Part shown: positions 34,799 to 47,580 of the stretch, in pieces | How the letters are laid out: each line of letters starts with the position of its first letter | Numbering within the stretch: the first letter of the stretch is position 1 | NCBI GenBank assembly: GCA_022747635.1 | Contig: JAKTNV010000009.1 | Coordinates: 32,030,622-32,094,621, forward strand | DNA: 64,000 nucleotides | DNA from: Hetaerina americana | Lineage: Eukaryota > Arthropoda > Insecta > Odonata > Calopterygidae | Direction: 5' to 3' | Program-made: the position numbers and the translations under genes | Notes under the pieces: model-generated | The model's database searches: none | Seen by the model: only the letters and a program-made list of their open reading frames with translations | Told to the model about the DNA's origin: nothing

Positions 34799-35189
34799 TG
34801 AACTGACTCAAGAGTTCAGGAAGTTATCTCGTTTCTAAATATTTGTCTATCCTACTTTAATGCCCATTACTGGATATGCATCACGTCATTTCATGACATA
34901 TTTAAAATTTCATGACATTCTTCTCGACAACAAATGTTTTATAGGTCTATGAACCCTCATTTACAATTTTATATGTTACACGAAAAAGCTATTGTGTTAA
35001 AATTATTATTTAAACATGGAATCAGAAAGCATGTGGGGTTTAATATTGGTTTATTGCCATGCAGGGTGCTTTAGTTTCAGTGGTGTTTTATATTTTGAAT
35101 GCAGGATTTAGTAAAAGCTACCAAAAACCTACCTTGACTAAGAGACTATTCTTAATAATATTGCAATAACAATAATGGCCTCATGTCAA
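34799..35189. other. AT-rich non-coding stretch
   Basis: Nothing recognisable. Confidence 0.4.
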
Positions 35190-36400
35190 TTATCCAATGA
35201 GTGACTGGTCCTGCCAGTCATTTTTGCCAAAAACCTGTGAAAAATATTCCCTTCGAAGATTATGCAACGGAAGGCTTCCGACAAGCCGGAGCCGCATCAC
35301 CCTCCAGAATAAACGGACCGCGTTGATTGGGTGGAGTGAGAGGGGAGGGGAAAACGCAGGCGGGAGACGCGAGTTTTTGGACGCGCATGAAACTGAACCC
35401 AGGACTTGAAGCACCCGCTACTCCCTAAGCCGCTTTTCCATGAGAAGTGACGTAACGAGGGGAGGAAAGGAGTGGATGGTGACGCGTAGGAGAGGGAGGT
35501 GAGAGATAGAGAGATGGAAGAGTGATGAGTGTGAATGTGAGCAAGGGAGCTGAAGGGGAGAAAGATAGCTGTGATCCTAAGTTTCCCCACCATCCTTTAC
35601 AAATTCGTTGGGGTTTGAATTTCACCCTGCCCCTATATCACCCTTACACTCCTCACCTCCCGCAATCCTACCCGCCTCAACCTCTCTCTCTCTCTCTCTC
35701 GCTCACCTTCCTTCCTTTGATAGAAAGGGAAATATGGGTTGTGTGGGATGGGAGAGTGCTGGAGGGGCAGGGCGGGAGTTCGGCACGGGACGTGCGGAGG
35801 GGAGACGCCGTAGAAGGGAGTTGGAGGACGACATCGGAGAGTGAGAGAGGGGGAAGAGGGTGGTGAATTAAAGTGGGGGGAGTTGGTTGCGGGGAAAGGA
35901 GTCGGGCGTGTGTGAGAGGGAGTGCCCTTTTTTCCCAGAAGGGGTTGAAGGAGCAAGGACGACGAAGGGAAGGGATGCGACGTTGCCGTTATGCGGAGCA
36001 ACCTTGCGACAGATTCGGCAACGGCGCCGAAGGCCTCCATCGATCTCTCTTCCCCACCCAGGTTTCCTCTTCCAGTCCGCCCCTTCCCTCCATTTCCATC
36101 TCCCTCTCTCCACTTCCTGCCCCTTCTCATCTTCCCCCCTCTCTCTCTTCCCTCCCCCGCCGTCCCCTGCACTCTCTATTTCTTTATCTCAGTTTTTTGT
36201 TTCAGTGAAACATTGTTTTTTTTCGAGATGTTTTCTCCCTCCCTTTTCTCTCCATCCCTCTCATCCTCTGCATCCCCCATACCCAATCCCCTAAAAACAT
36301 TCCCCCCCCTCACCTCACCAACTTATCCGTCCCACCCCAGACTTGGTATATCATCCTTTTCTTTTTAACACGGCTCAAATTTTTTTTTCATCAGCCTACT
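35190..36400. other. GC-rich island with alternating strand bias
   Basis: The plus strand is G-rich at 35330-35570, C-rich at 35580-35710 (with a short CT repeat), G-rich at 35720-35990 and C-rich at 36040-36350. Frames of 80-180 codons are open on both strands but yield low-complexity Pro/Ser or Arg/Gly chains with no domain. It could be a regulatory island or promoter cluster, or a repeat of unknown type. Confidence 0.4.
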
Positions 36401-36403
36401 CAA

Positions 36404-36582
<179 letters not shown>

Positions 36583-38913
36583 TTAATCCCCACCTCGACT
36601 TTCAGTGGTGATCCCACTCTGTTCTCTCCCTTACTCATCCCACGCCACTACTCGGCACCCACCTTCCCCTCACCGTGCCTTTGTTCTCTTCATCTAGGCT
36701 TTCCCTGTTTTTAAGTGTATTTATTCCCAACCGCTCAATCATTTTTAAATTTTTTTTTTACCTTCTCCATGTCTCCGCACCTCTCTTCCTCCAAAACCAG
36801 CCATATCACCTCAATTTCCACACAACCATCCCTCCCTTGCTCTACCGACACCCTGGTGAGATGTCATTGTTTAAAAAGTTTCCCACTCCACGTTTACGTT
36901 CTGTTGTTTTTGCGGTGTATATATTTTTTTAATCCCGAGATTCGATTTTTTTCGCATCCCACGCCATCATTTATTCGCTCGTTTTGTTGTTTATTGCCTC
37001 GGAGATGGTATTATTGCTGACTTTATGACGTTTTCGTTCGGCGTCTGAGGCCAAATTGTGAAACTATTCTCGGTTTCCATAATTCATCGCCGCCCTCAAT
37101 GCACTCTCCCCCCAAAACCTCCTTCATTCGCGTAAGCGCTACTGCCATCGTACCAACTCTTTGAGGGAAGGGCATATGTGTGCCAAAGACCGTGTGACGT
37201 ACATCTCTCTATACGTGTTCACCGTCGCTTTAAACTGCAAGAGTGTATATTAAGAAATATATTCTTTTATTCGCATTTCCTCCAGATCCACTTGTCGGAA
37301 AAATATTTCTTTGGAGAATATTTTCATTAAAAAACTTTCCCTTAGGTAAAATTTAATGCTCTCTTTGCGTTATTTCAGTAATTAATGAATAGGTGCCTAA
37401 TAAACGTGAATAATTCACTCGTCTTTATGGTTTTGAGGGCTATTGGCAATCGATAATATTGATAATTGAAATGGTTATAAAATAAAACCTAAGAAGGGAT
37501 ATGACGAAAGAAATGATAGTTGTTGGAAATGTGTACACAGACTGGAACGGGACTAGATAACACTAGACGAAATAAAAGATTTTTTTATTTTATGTGCATG
37601 TGTGTTCTAAATGATTTAGTAATATATTGCAAAAATACAAAGGGTAAAAATAGTTTGCCTTGACCGGGATAGTTGTCACTATGCTCATCAGCGAATGACT
37701 TCGTTGTAGTAATTGTCGTGCTATTCTCGGTTCTTTCAAAGACTAGTCCTTTAAATTCATAAATTATTCCCATATCATAATGACTAATTAATAGAATGTT
37801 GCAAATATTCAATGTGTACACGCATGTGAAAATGTATCAGGGACTCTCATTTGCAGGCAGAAGGTGTCACGTAAATCTGAAATGTGCAAATCTATCTACG
37901 AAGATTTCAGTATTGGCAGAACTAAATTTCAGAAGGTCGTTTTTATGATATTGATAAACACTCCTATCCGTTATTAATTGAATTAGGCGTTTCATGGCTT
38001 CATGTGTGTGTGACCTATGCAGGGAATAATGCAGAATTGTTATTTGGAGACTTTCCATTTCCACTTTTAATTGAATTGGTGTTACATATTGAGTTATTAT
38101 TATTTTTGCCGTATTAAAACTGTTAATCAACACGTTACCACGATAACAAAAACTGTATTTTGTTATTGAAGTAAACTACTTTATATTTCAATGAATGTTG
38201 ACGTGTATACCAAATTCCATTAAAATTTATTATTATTGTTGAACTTCATACGTTTTGAAATTGTATCTTTTCGATTTATTTTATCTTAGCTGAAATAAAT
38301 GTGTAGAAATAAATAGGAATTACTTCTAAAATCAGATCAAGCGCTTTGACAAACTAAGATTATTGTTACAAACTTTGTCAAAATGCATTTCTAGTTAGAT
38401 CCTATTTTCCTTGGTAAAATTTAAAATTGAGACTCATAAACTGAATTTACAATTTTAACGGAACAAATACGGCTTGGATAAAAATATTGTTTTCTTAAAA
38501 GATCATGCTTAAAAAATTTATTTTAATATTTTACTTATACCCCTAAAATAAACTTATGCATACATTTCTCAGCAGTTTCCCAAATGTTACTTTGATATTT
38601 TCTTAATTTTCACTATTTTCCAATTACATTTGAACCATTGCGCAAAGTCCAAAATAGTATATAAAGTCTCAATCTACATTATAATGACATTATATTTATC
38701 CAATGTTAAATTATGTATCGTGATACCATATTTCTTGAATAGAAACCTATATTCACACAAAGTATGTACTTAATTATTTTTTTCGTCTTTTTAACGTGTA
38801 CAGAAGAAAGTTTTCGTATTTAGTGACTAGTTATGGATTAACCATTACAGGAGAACATTGTTTATCATAATTATCCGTGCATTTATGTTACTGCTTGTGT
38901 ATATATGTATATA
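36583..38913. other. Non-coding stretch
   Basis: A C-rich border to about 36900, then AT-rich. A minus-strand frame of 88 codons at 37867-38133 has unremarkable composition and no recognised domain. Confidence 0.4.
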
Positions 38914-38984
38914 CAAGGGTGGTCTGAAAAGTTTCCGAACTAACAAAAATACAAGACATTTTTTCTGAAATTTTACTTGTATAA
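38914..38984. mobile_element. Solitary mariner end
   Basis: CAAGGGTGGTCTGAAAAGTT preceded by TA has the form of a mariner terminal repeat followed by an AT-rich subterminal region. It runs directly into a TA array and no second end or transposase is found. Similar to the end at 43388-43420. Confidence 0.5.
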
Positions 38985-38985
38985 A

Positions 38986-39054
<69 letters not shown>

Positions 39055-39112
39055 AAAAAATATACATATATATATATATAATAAAAAATATACATATATA
39101 TATATATATATA
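38986..39112. repeat. (TA)n arrays
   Basis: Two long and one short TA tracts separated by AATAAAAAAATATAC-type spacers. Confidence 0.96.
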
Positions 39113-39240
39113 TTTATTTATTTGTAGACTCTTACCTGAAGAAAGCCACGGACAAGGCCGAAAGCTCGAACAATTTACCGTTTGAGTGACCTTTCAAATG
39201 TTACTATTTTATTTGTGTTCTATTGTGCCGTCCCAGGATA
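39113..39240 (+). mobile_element. Hammerhead-family/Penelope-like end
   Basis: After the TA array: CCTGAAGA, a stem of GCC...GGC, CGAAAGC (about 39135-39162), then TTTGAGTGACCTTT and TATTTTATTTGTGTTCTATTG. The order CTGANGA-stem II-GAAA is the hammerhead core; here two conserved positions differ (CTGAAGA, GAAAG). The tail matches 18155-18240 closely and 6867-7108 in its GAGTGA-T-run part. Confidence 0.5.
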
Positions 39241-39702
39241 TATATATGTATACATATATACACCTTTTTCATGCAGAAATATGAAATAAATATGTTTCTA
39301 CCAAAATGAAAGAGATCATAAGTAAGTTCTTCCTATAGTTTCCTTATTATTTGATTCAATGACAAAATTCCCTTGAGTATTACTATTTTATTTAGTTTTA
39401 ATTGTAGTTTGGTTCAAATAGTCAGAGGAATTGGTCTTTACTGCTGATAAATCACTTGCCTCAATAGCTATCGGTAAAGATGTCGTTATTGGATAAAACC
39501 TAAATGTTTCTGAGCCAGGAAAACAACAGGAATCAATATAGGTAATTTTTTCATAATTTACGATTAATTGCTTAAATAAAGCGGACTTGTGCAGCCGTAT
39601 TTGAGCAAGAATATGTCATCAGTCAACGGAGAAGAAAAAATATTTTAAACTAACGTAATGTTTATAAATAAAAACTAAATGACGGCTTGTTTTGTCTGAC
39701 GC
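39241..39702. other. AT-rich non-coding stretch
   Basis: Nothing recognisable. Confidence 0.4.
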
Positions 39703-40150
39703 TTATATGGGGCCTTTCACATGCGATCCGCCGCAGACGTCCACTCGACGTATATTGTTCCTTAGCGATGAGTCCTTTAAATTCACTATTTCACAGGAAC
39801 GTTTACTTCCGACGGCAGTCGTTTCCGGGTTGGAGTAATTCCCAGTAGTGGTCACGGTGACAGCAATCACAGCATTACAACCGCCCCTATGTGAACTCCC
39901 TATGCAAGCGTTCGGGACTGGATGCTCTGATCCGCGACGCCCTAGTATCGCCCCTGGGGACATCACCGCACGCCTCCTTGTGCTCTGCGGAAACCCTTTC
40001 CGTTCTATAGAGTCCTCCCGTGTCCAGTGCAGTGTCAAGTCCACGCTCAAGCACACTGGGAATTCCTGCGAGGATAAAATGATATCCGATCGCTTAAAAT
40101 TTGAGGAATCGCTCTCAAGTTTGGTTCCACTCAGTAGAATATCCATCAGG
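39703..40150. other. GC-rich block with transposon-like edge
   Basis: Begins TATGGGGCCTTTCACATGCG, a style of end (GGGCC.TTCACA) seen on some cut-and-paste transposon-derived repeats. A weakly similar inverted sequence, GAGTTCACATAGGGGCGG, occurs on the minus strand near 39886-39903. Long frames are open on both strands (147 codons minus, 101 plus) with no recognised domain. Confidence 0.3.
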
Positions 40151-41930
40151 TGAAAGAATGAGACGAAAAGTCTTCACGCTTGAAGAATTTGAGAGGAATT
40201 TCAGGATTGCTATACGCGCGGTGGCTCTCCTGATTGATAGTATGTCCTAAGGTTTTCTACTCTCCCCAGATTTGTGAACAGATGTTTATCCTCATGCATA
40301 CATCAGTCCAACATTATTTTCACGTGAAATATGCATGCGAGGTAGGCTCCTTACGTTACACGCATGTCTATTCCCATACATGTGTCTATTCCCATAAAGG
40401 GATGAAATATTTCTATTACATAATATATTTCTGGATTTTTTTCTACCTCTCTCTCCACTCCTGCAAGCAGACCTTTTTCCAAAGTTTTGTATTTTCACAA
40501 TAATGGGAATGGTAAAATTATTCACACTATATTACTATTAACACTTGAGATACTTTTCAATCTCAAACATATCTCATGATATTTTATTTGCCAAGTCAAG
40601 TAAACAAATAGGCTCTCTAAACAAGGAATAGAACAAAATATTAGAGCTGGGAAAGCAAGTGTGGATAAATAAACGAACGTGATATATGTGAAAATTCTAT
40701 TCTGGGTAAACATTATGTAGTAAATAGTATTTATTTTCCTGAAATGACCAAAATGAAGCTTCCTTGACTTTTTCTATTCCAAAATATATCATCATGAAGT
40801 GCTATTATGAATGAAAGACAACATTCATGTATGAATGGTGTACTATATTTCTTCAATCTAAGAGAGTAAAAAGTGAATATTTTTTCCTCCTACATGACTG
40901 ATTTTAATATAACAGCTGTTTGGTGATATATGCCACGATTTATTTAACGTAAGTTATATGACTATATAATAAAGTAATTTAACTTGTTAATATTAAGAAA
41001 TACTTTTTAAATAACATTTTTACACACTATTACGGCTGTGTTTAGGGTATACATAGGTTTCACAATTTTCTTTACGGAATAATGTTTTTAGTACCTTTTC
41101 TGCTACCGTCGAGCTCATTCAAGTAATATACAACCGCAATTAAATTAGGCAAAATATCCTCTTCAAAGAGGGCATAAGATAAATTTCACATCGTTAATTT
41201 CCAATCTTTAATGCGCATTTTTAAAGTTAGATTTATTATTTGCTTGGTAAAAATATATATTTTTATTAATGTATCGAAGAATAATAAAAATTAATTTCGA
41301 GGAGTTTTCAACGTTTGATATTTAGAAGTTATTTGGTATAATGATGACGGATCGGAAATATCTCCGTCAAGTACCTGTAATTGTTTTTCTTTCCCTTAGT
41401 TCACCAATTACTCCCTTGGAACATGTGTGTCCTTTCTTTTTAATGACATACTTCAAGTGATTTCTTCTTCGTGGGCGTGTAGACGATGAAAGAAAGTTAG
41501 CACCTCACAAGGAACCCAAGAATGGGTCCAAATGAGTCGTGGCATATGGGTCCAAAGAAAGTGTATCTCGTAAGTTTCAATTACCACAATCTTTCAGAGA
41601 TAAACCGTTTTCGACGTCCTCGGTTTTTCTCCAGTTGCGATTTATTGAATTCCATTACTTTTCCCTTTAGCAATGTTCACTTCCCTTACCATTCAATATT
41701 CCAATTGTATTTCCTATTCTTATTTCTAATAACAATAATTCTCCAATCGCTTAAAACTTTGAGTAATTTTTATGTATTCAATACAATGAATATTTATTAA
41801 ACTGGACAGTATTTCAAAAAAATAAAGTGAAATAGCAGTTGCACGATATGCTTATGCACAAATACAGCAAATGAAACAGTTCGTTAAGAGGCACCTGTTG
41901 TTCCCTTGCTTGAATGGCGACTCAAATCGT
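40151..41930. other. AT-rich non-coding stretch
   Basis: Nothing recognisable. Confidence 0.45.
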
Positions 41931-42959
41931 ATCATTATTATTATTAAAAATACACATGTGCTAATAGACATTGTCAGGTGGCACACAAGTCCCAAATAAT
42001 TGCAAAAGATAGTACATAAAACCAGACTTCAAAACACAAATCTCTTTAACAAAACAAGTGAATCCCCATCCCATTTACAGCCATTAATCAGCAAGAAAAA
42101 AAAGATAAATTAAAAATAAAATTAAGCTATTACATATAATACATTACACCACACATCAATCAAATTATTACATATATGCCTTACATCTATTCTTAAAAGT
42201 ATACACTCTGTTAGGAAAGGGCTCGAATATTTTTGCCGGTAAGGTGTTCCACTCAACAATTCTTCTATTTAGAAAAGAAAATTTTTTTTATTTGTTCTCT
42301 GTGCCCGGCATTTTACCTTAAATTTGTGATCATTTCTGCCTATAAAATTTGGGTTCCCCTCCTCTTTCCTAAGATCTGCCCAAGCCTTCTCCCCCTTCAG
42401 AATTCGGAACATTCCACAAAGTCTGCTTACTTTCCTTCTAGTTTCTAGAGGTTCCCAGCCCAGCGTTTCTAGCATGTCAGACACACTCTCCATCCTCCTA
42501 TGCTTCCCCAGAACATATCGGGCAGCCTTTCTTTGCACCTTTTCCAGTTTTTTAATATGACCTTCTTCATGAGGGTCCCATACAAGAGAAGCGTACTCTA
42601 AAATTGGTCTTACTAGGGTCTGATAAGCCTTCTCCTTGGTTGCTCTAACGCTCCCTTTGAGGTTTCTCATTACCCAATGAAGAGTTTTGAAAGTTTTCTT
42701 ATAGATGAACTCTACATTTAGCCCCCACCCTAAGTCCTTAGTTAAATATACACCTAAGTATTTGACAGTATCACTTCTAGGAATGACATTTTCTGAGAAT
42801 TTATATTCCCTATTGTTTCCATTTACCTTATTGCTAAAAGTGATGGATTTGCATTTGCTAACATTAATATCCATCCCATTTTTTGTCACCCGCCACCCGT
42901 CACCCGCCCAATCCGCCATTTTATTAATGTCCCTTTGACGTTTATACATAATGAGTTCA
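41931..42959 (-). mobile_element. 5'-truncated Jockey/CR1-like LINE
   Basis: The 3' end is an (AAT)n-type tail on the minus strand (41931-41946). The 5' break lies near 42950, just after where the YADD box would be, typical of truncated target-primed insertions. It contains the coding remnant 42163-42949 and a 3' untranslated region of about 220 bases. No target duplication identified. Confidence 0.85.
42163..42949 (-). pseudogene. LINE ORF2 C-terminal part
   Basis: Reads DINKMADWAG, GMDINVSKCKSITFSNK, VKYLGVYLTKDLGWG, YQTLVRPILEYASLVWDP, KVQRKAARYVLG: the thumb and C-terminal region of Jockey/CR1-clade reverse transcriptases. The main frame (226 codons) stops at 42269 through a shift in an A-run on the coding strand; the neighbouring frame continues FLNRRIVEWNTLPAKI and ends KNRCKAYM with a stop near 42163. 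The catalytic palm is missing. Relatively young: one frameshift only. Confidence 0.9.
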
Positions 42960-43137
42960 TTTAAATTCCAGTAGAATAAGAAATATTGGGTTTTGAGAGG
43001 TATTAAATTACTTTAAGCAGTAGTGAGCGCACCCTAATAAATTCAACTCCACTACGTAATGATAAACAATATTTTTAGGAGCTTTGATTTCATCATTACA
43101 TTTTTAAATGTATGTATGTATATTATAATTAAGAAAT

Positions 43138-43298
43138 CAACCGGTTAAGGTAGCTTTTGGGTGTACCCAACTACCAAATAAATATTTTTTTCTCCTAACA
43201 AATCATAACCCAATATTCTACTCTCTACAACAAGCCCCTCTTTATATCTGCATTTCCTTCCTCCTTTAATCCCGCGTAACATCCCTATCCAATCCCTT

Positions 43299-43301
<3 letters not shown>
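43138..43301 (-). pseudogene. LINE 3' fragment
   Basis: The minus strand gives [12 protein letters not shown], matching GILDGMKGGRKC of the LINE at 7145-8230, then a 3' region ending at AACCGGTTGAT, which also aligns to 7145-7170. It begins exactly at the TA array at 43302. Confidence 0.65.

Positions 43302-43380
<79 letters not shown>
43302..43380. repeat. (TA)n microsatellite
   Basis: About 39 uninterrupted TA units. Confidence 0.98.
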
Positions 43381-43385
<5 letters not shown>

Positions 43386-43387
43386 TC

Positions 43388-43420
43388 CGAGGGTGGTCGG
43401 AAAAGTTTCGGACCACCCAT
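43388..43420. mobile_element. Solitary mariner end with hairpin
   Basis: CGAGGGTGGTCGGAAAAGTT follows TA and resembles the end at 38914. GGGTGGTC and GACCACCC (43391-43398, 43411-43418) form a tight hairpin, so this may be two mariner ends joined head to head. Confidence 0.45.
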
Positions 43421-43429
43421 GTACATACA

Positions 43430-43620
43430 CATATATTCATTCAAGTGAAAATAGATGTAGGGAAAAAAGGATTGGAACACATAAAAGACGTGCACAGGAG
43501 AGATTGGGAAGTCGGACTTGAGCAGATGACAAGCATTAAAATATTTCTTTGACCGGGATTGGAACACCGGATCTTTCGACTTGGCGGGCCGATGCTCTCA
43601 CCCCTTGATCTATCGAGGAA
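43430..43620 (-). mobile_element. tRNA-derived SINE, copy 1
   Basis: On the minus strand: A-box-like TAGATCAAGGGGTGAGAGC (about 43591-43612) and B-box-like GTTCCAATCCC (43556-43565), giving a recognisable tRNA-like head. A body TCATCTGCTC...CTCTCCTGTG follows, running left. The same body occurs in opposite orientation at 43800-43950. Confidence 0.6.
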
Positions 43621-43799
43621 TCTTAATTTACGCTGAAATCTGCGGGGGCTTTATGCAACCAAGTGCCCCGATTCTTTGGCCAGGAGATGGTGTTAGTGAG
43701 CTGTTTCACCAACCAATGGAGAAATAGACAACATAAGAGGAAAGGACAATAGTAAAAACAATCATACAACGCCATAAATAGTAGGAACATTGCGTTTCG

Positions 43800-43950
43800 T
43801 GGCACGTATAGCCAGGTGTACGTATATGTGGCTCGTATACCTACAAGTTACGGTCAAGGAAATATTTTTACCCTAGTGATCTGCTCGATTTTGCCTTCCC
43901 ACCTCTCCTGTGTGCTTTTTTTATGTGTGTTTGAATATTTTTAAATTTTA
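43800..43950 (+). mobile_element. tRNA-derived SINE, copy 2
   Basis: ACGGTCAAGGAAATATTTTT, GATCTGCTC and CCTCTCCTGTG align with copy 1 read on the other strand. The tRNA-like head is more eroded, with no clear B box. The two heads face each other about 180 bp apart. Confidence 0.55.
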
Positions 43951-45829
43951 TTTCCTTTTAAATTGTCAAAAATAAGTTGGTATTACATTTTATACACTTT
44001 CATATTTTTATTTCCATTTAAGTCGAAGGAAACTTGTTTAATAGTACTGTATTTACGCAATAACTTATATTAAAACGCTGTTGAATTGTTTTAAATCGCT
44101 GAACACATTGATTATTTTACAATACTAGTTTGATGTAATAGACTATCTGTAAAACGTATTAATTGGCTAAACATTAAAACTTAATCTGTCTCTAGTCTTT
44201 GGAAATACGTGTAACTTCTTTATTTCTGACGATAATCCGGCAAAGCTATAAGTGTGCTTGTTCCAAATTCGGATAATAATTTAAATACGTCGACTAGTAT
44301 TCACAGTGAATGTGGTCAATTCACCTTACAAAACCCTGCAGCCACTACTCTTTTTTACCATTCCGTCGATGTGCTGTCTGTCAACGGAAACTGAAAGCTT
44401 CTGGAACTGATTCCCATTATAAGAGATTTTTCATTAGAGCAAGATTGATAGCGCATTTCCCCAAGAAATAATTCAACTTAGATAAATAATCATTTGCTCA
44501 TTAGTCTTAAAATCCCGTTCACTTCAAAACTTTTTAAATCGATAGAAATGATGAATTGTATTAAAATTGACGGTATCTATCAATTTTTGAGCGTATAACT
44601 TTTGCACTTATTTTATTGACCATGATTGAGCCTTCCTAATCACCCTAGGGATGGTCATAAATTTTGAATTCATCTATCATTTTAAAAATTGTAATCAGTG
44701 TTCACGGTAATTTAGCCTTTGGCCATTCCCTGAGACGCTGACAATACAAAATATCAGTCACATTGTAGATATTCCCAAGAATATAGTCAAATATTTCCTC
44801 TGCCCGGGTTTATAATTTACCAATAGACGAGTTCATATTTCATTTGTTATCTGAGTTTAGGGTTGACAAGTGTTTTTACAGTCGAACAAATTGATAATTC
44901 TAGCTAATCATAGTTAGTAGATCATAGCTAGTAGATCATTGAGTGAAGATGACTGCAAAAAACCTCTACTCTGAAAAGATATATTGCTCTGATTTCACTT
45001 TGCCGAAGTAACGGCTTTTGAACAACGCATGATTCATTTGGCCATCTTACGTCCATGATAATTTCGAGCATTAAATTCCATTAATATTTAGCAAAATGGT
45101 AAAGCTGGATATTTATCATGTGAATTGTTTTATATTTTATTACTCATTCCATTTTATTAAGTTACATATTTTAGATACTAATCCGTTAGGGTATGAAAGT
45201 GAAGTTTCCAGAAATATAGCTCCATGCAATTATCCTACATAAAGAATTTGGTTTACATGATATTATGCTTTGATATGGAAGAAAATGTACTACCCTTCCA
45301 CAAAGTACAATATCTGTTATCGACCATGTTAATTCAGAACAGTTGATCTTCTGTGTTAGATTGCAATGAAAATAATAATGACTGAAATATTCCATGCAGT
45401 TAATAAAGGAATACAGCTAGGTGGGGGGAGACCAACCCTCTCCTAACTTAAATTTCTCCAAGTTCAAAAAGTTAAAATTTTAGGCACATGTTTACACTCC
45501 CATAAATTCGTTTAGAACTAAAATATATTCAGTACTGGCAATTAATTCGCCTTAGAGACATACCACAATTGGATGAAATTAAAAATGCACGTTGTAATGC
45601 ATGTTTCATCAAACTTACGTCAATATAAAAATACGTTTTAGGATATACATCAATTTTTAATGTAGTTTTGGCTATTTTATCAAAGCATTAAAATTTGAAT
45701 AATAACTTATAAGTAATATATAGACCCTATCAGCCGCCATTAAATGTTTGAGCCATTGGCTTCGGAGGAGTAAAATGGGTCTTTTTGACTCAAGTAGTGA
45801 AACCTGTCGATTTTTTTGTTTATGAGTGG
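43951..45829. other. AT-rich non-coding stretch
   Basis: Nothing recognisable. Confidence 0.45.
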
Positions 45830-46260
45830 CTCATCCCAGTGCGCAGGCTTCACACGTACGCTACATCCACCTCCGCTTTCAATGAGCTCTCCTCCGACCC
45901 GGACAATCCCCGCCGTTTCCTTTTTATCTTCCTCCACCGTCCTAACTCTATGGTACATACCCTACCGCAACCCTCAATATCTCTCCCTATTCTTCTCCCT
46001 TGTCTCTCCCCTCACCTCCCCCACTTCAACCCTCTCCCCCATTCTCTTCTCTCTCTCTTCTTTATTCTTTCGCCCTTAACTCACTCGATCTCTTTGCCTC
46101 CACCGTCCAAATATGTGTTTCGCAAATATATTACCATGACAGGTGAGCCTCCCTCTCCCAAGAGTCGGCTTCGTCTCTCGTTCAAAACGCTACGAGTGGA
46201 GAGAAATATTCAAGCCTTCGCCAACGACGCAGTGTACCTACCTAACTTGAAGTGAGAGGA
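45830..46260. other. C-rich island
   Basis: Pyrimidine-rich on the plus strand (45890-46110). The plus-strand frame 45785-46255 is open for 156 codons but is a low-complexity Pro/Ser/Leu chain; compositional. Confidence 0.35.
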
Positions 46261-46579
46261 ACCTTTGTGGATTTTGCCGGGACCTAGTGTAAACACGGAC
46301 GTGTCAGTTTATGTGTGCGTAGGTGTCTCGAAGAGGCCCTTAAACCATACGAGATAAGAACGACTCCAATAAGGTTTTCGGTAACTCTTTGGTTAAATAT
46401 ATGTAGCGCGTTTATCATGACGGGGCGTGGGGTATAGCATGGGTTTATTTCATTAGCTATTCACGTTCCAGAAATTATTTGCTTAAAGTTAAGAGATTTA
46501 ATTTATTATCTATGGTAATGAGGATGATCTACACGATGCCATTTGGAAGAAAACGGGAACATGGTCCGACCGCGGTAGG

Positions 46580-46660
46580 GTCATGTTCAGGTGAAAGTTG
46601 GTCTGGTGTGTGCTCTTCCCTGCAACACACCCTAGTGGTGGCTTGCAGGGGATATAAATA
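46580..46660 (+). repeat. Possible LINE 3' end relic
   Basis: ACACACCCTAGTGGTGGCTTGCAGGGGATA resembles the end of the LINE at 57319 (ACACGCCC..GGCGGCTTGCGGGGTATTA). No tail repeat, so weak. Confidence 0.3.
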
Positions 46661-47545
46661 AATTTTAAAAAACTCCTTTTGCTTTTTTCAGATTACTCGG
46701 GAATTCTTACCTTTCCAGATGATTATCGTGATTTAAGCACCTACTTAGTATTCATATTAATTCTGCGACTTTCTAATTTACATGGTAAATATACAATAAA
46801 ATTAATTTAATAGTTTGAGACTCCAATTTGAGAACATTCATGATCACTGAATAAATAAACTTCTGCAATAAACATCAGGTCTAATGATGCCGCCTATGCG
46901 TTGATCTCGGTAGTACTATACATTTTTTGTCTGAAAAAATACCAAGTTTATTAATACATGTATTCAATAAGATTATTTCACGTCATATATTAGATTATGA
47001 ATATGATTTGGGTTATGATATATGTTCTCATAAGGAGTATGTAGTCAATCAAAGCGGAGAATTACAAGAACTAGCCGAACGAGTATGTAAATGTGAAGTG
47101 ATGAGTATCTGAGATGAGTCAGCGCAGAAATGATTTTATGCTTGTAAGGTTTTTTTTTAGCCTTAAATGCCTTGAGTTTATCCTATATAAAGGTCCTTAG
47201 AGTTGTGTGACCTTCATTACACCCATTTTATTTAACAATTTATTCGTAGTAAAGTAATTTGTTCCATTAAATAATAAATCAAAATTAATAATTAGAAATG
47301 GTGAAATGCCTTACTCATGCGAAGTAATTTAAAATTATGCTCGCCAATAACGAGTGTATTATGTACTAAATATTCCCAAATTTTTAGATTAAAGACACAT
47401 ATTTCTCGGACATACTTTTTAAGTTGTACCACACATTTCTGTCCCCGGCGTAATTAAAATCCGTAAGCAATTTGATCGCTTGATCAAGGCTATTCGGTAT
47501 CACCAAAGCTAACTTTGTAACCTGAAAGGTACGGAGCCCGCTTTT
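46661..47545. other. AT-rich non-coding stretch
   Basis: Nothing recognisable; upstream of the promoter at 47546. Confidence 0.4.
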
Positions 47546-47580
47546 TATATAAGCAGTTGTGTTGCCTACATTTCAGTCAA
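47546..47580 (+). promoter_or_regulatory. TATA/Inr core promoter
   Basis: TATATAAG starts at 47546 in a GC-flanked context, and TCAGTC, a strong arthropod initiator, has its A (predicted start) at 47575, exactly 29 bases downstream. Spacing and both sequences match consensus. This is the best host promoter signal in the window. Confidence 0.6.

Noticed and set aside
35297..36368. Overlapping frames of 100-180 codons on both strands
   Set aside because: Low-complexity Pro/Ser and Arg/Gly chains in a GC-rich island; overlapping frames on both strands are open together, which is compositional rather than coding.
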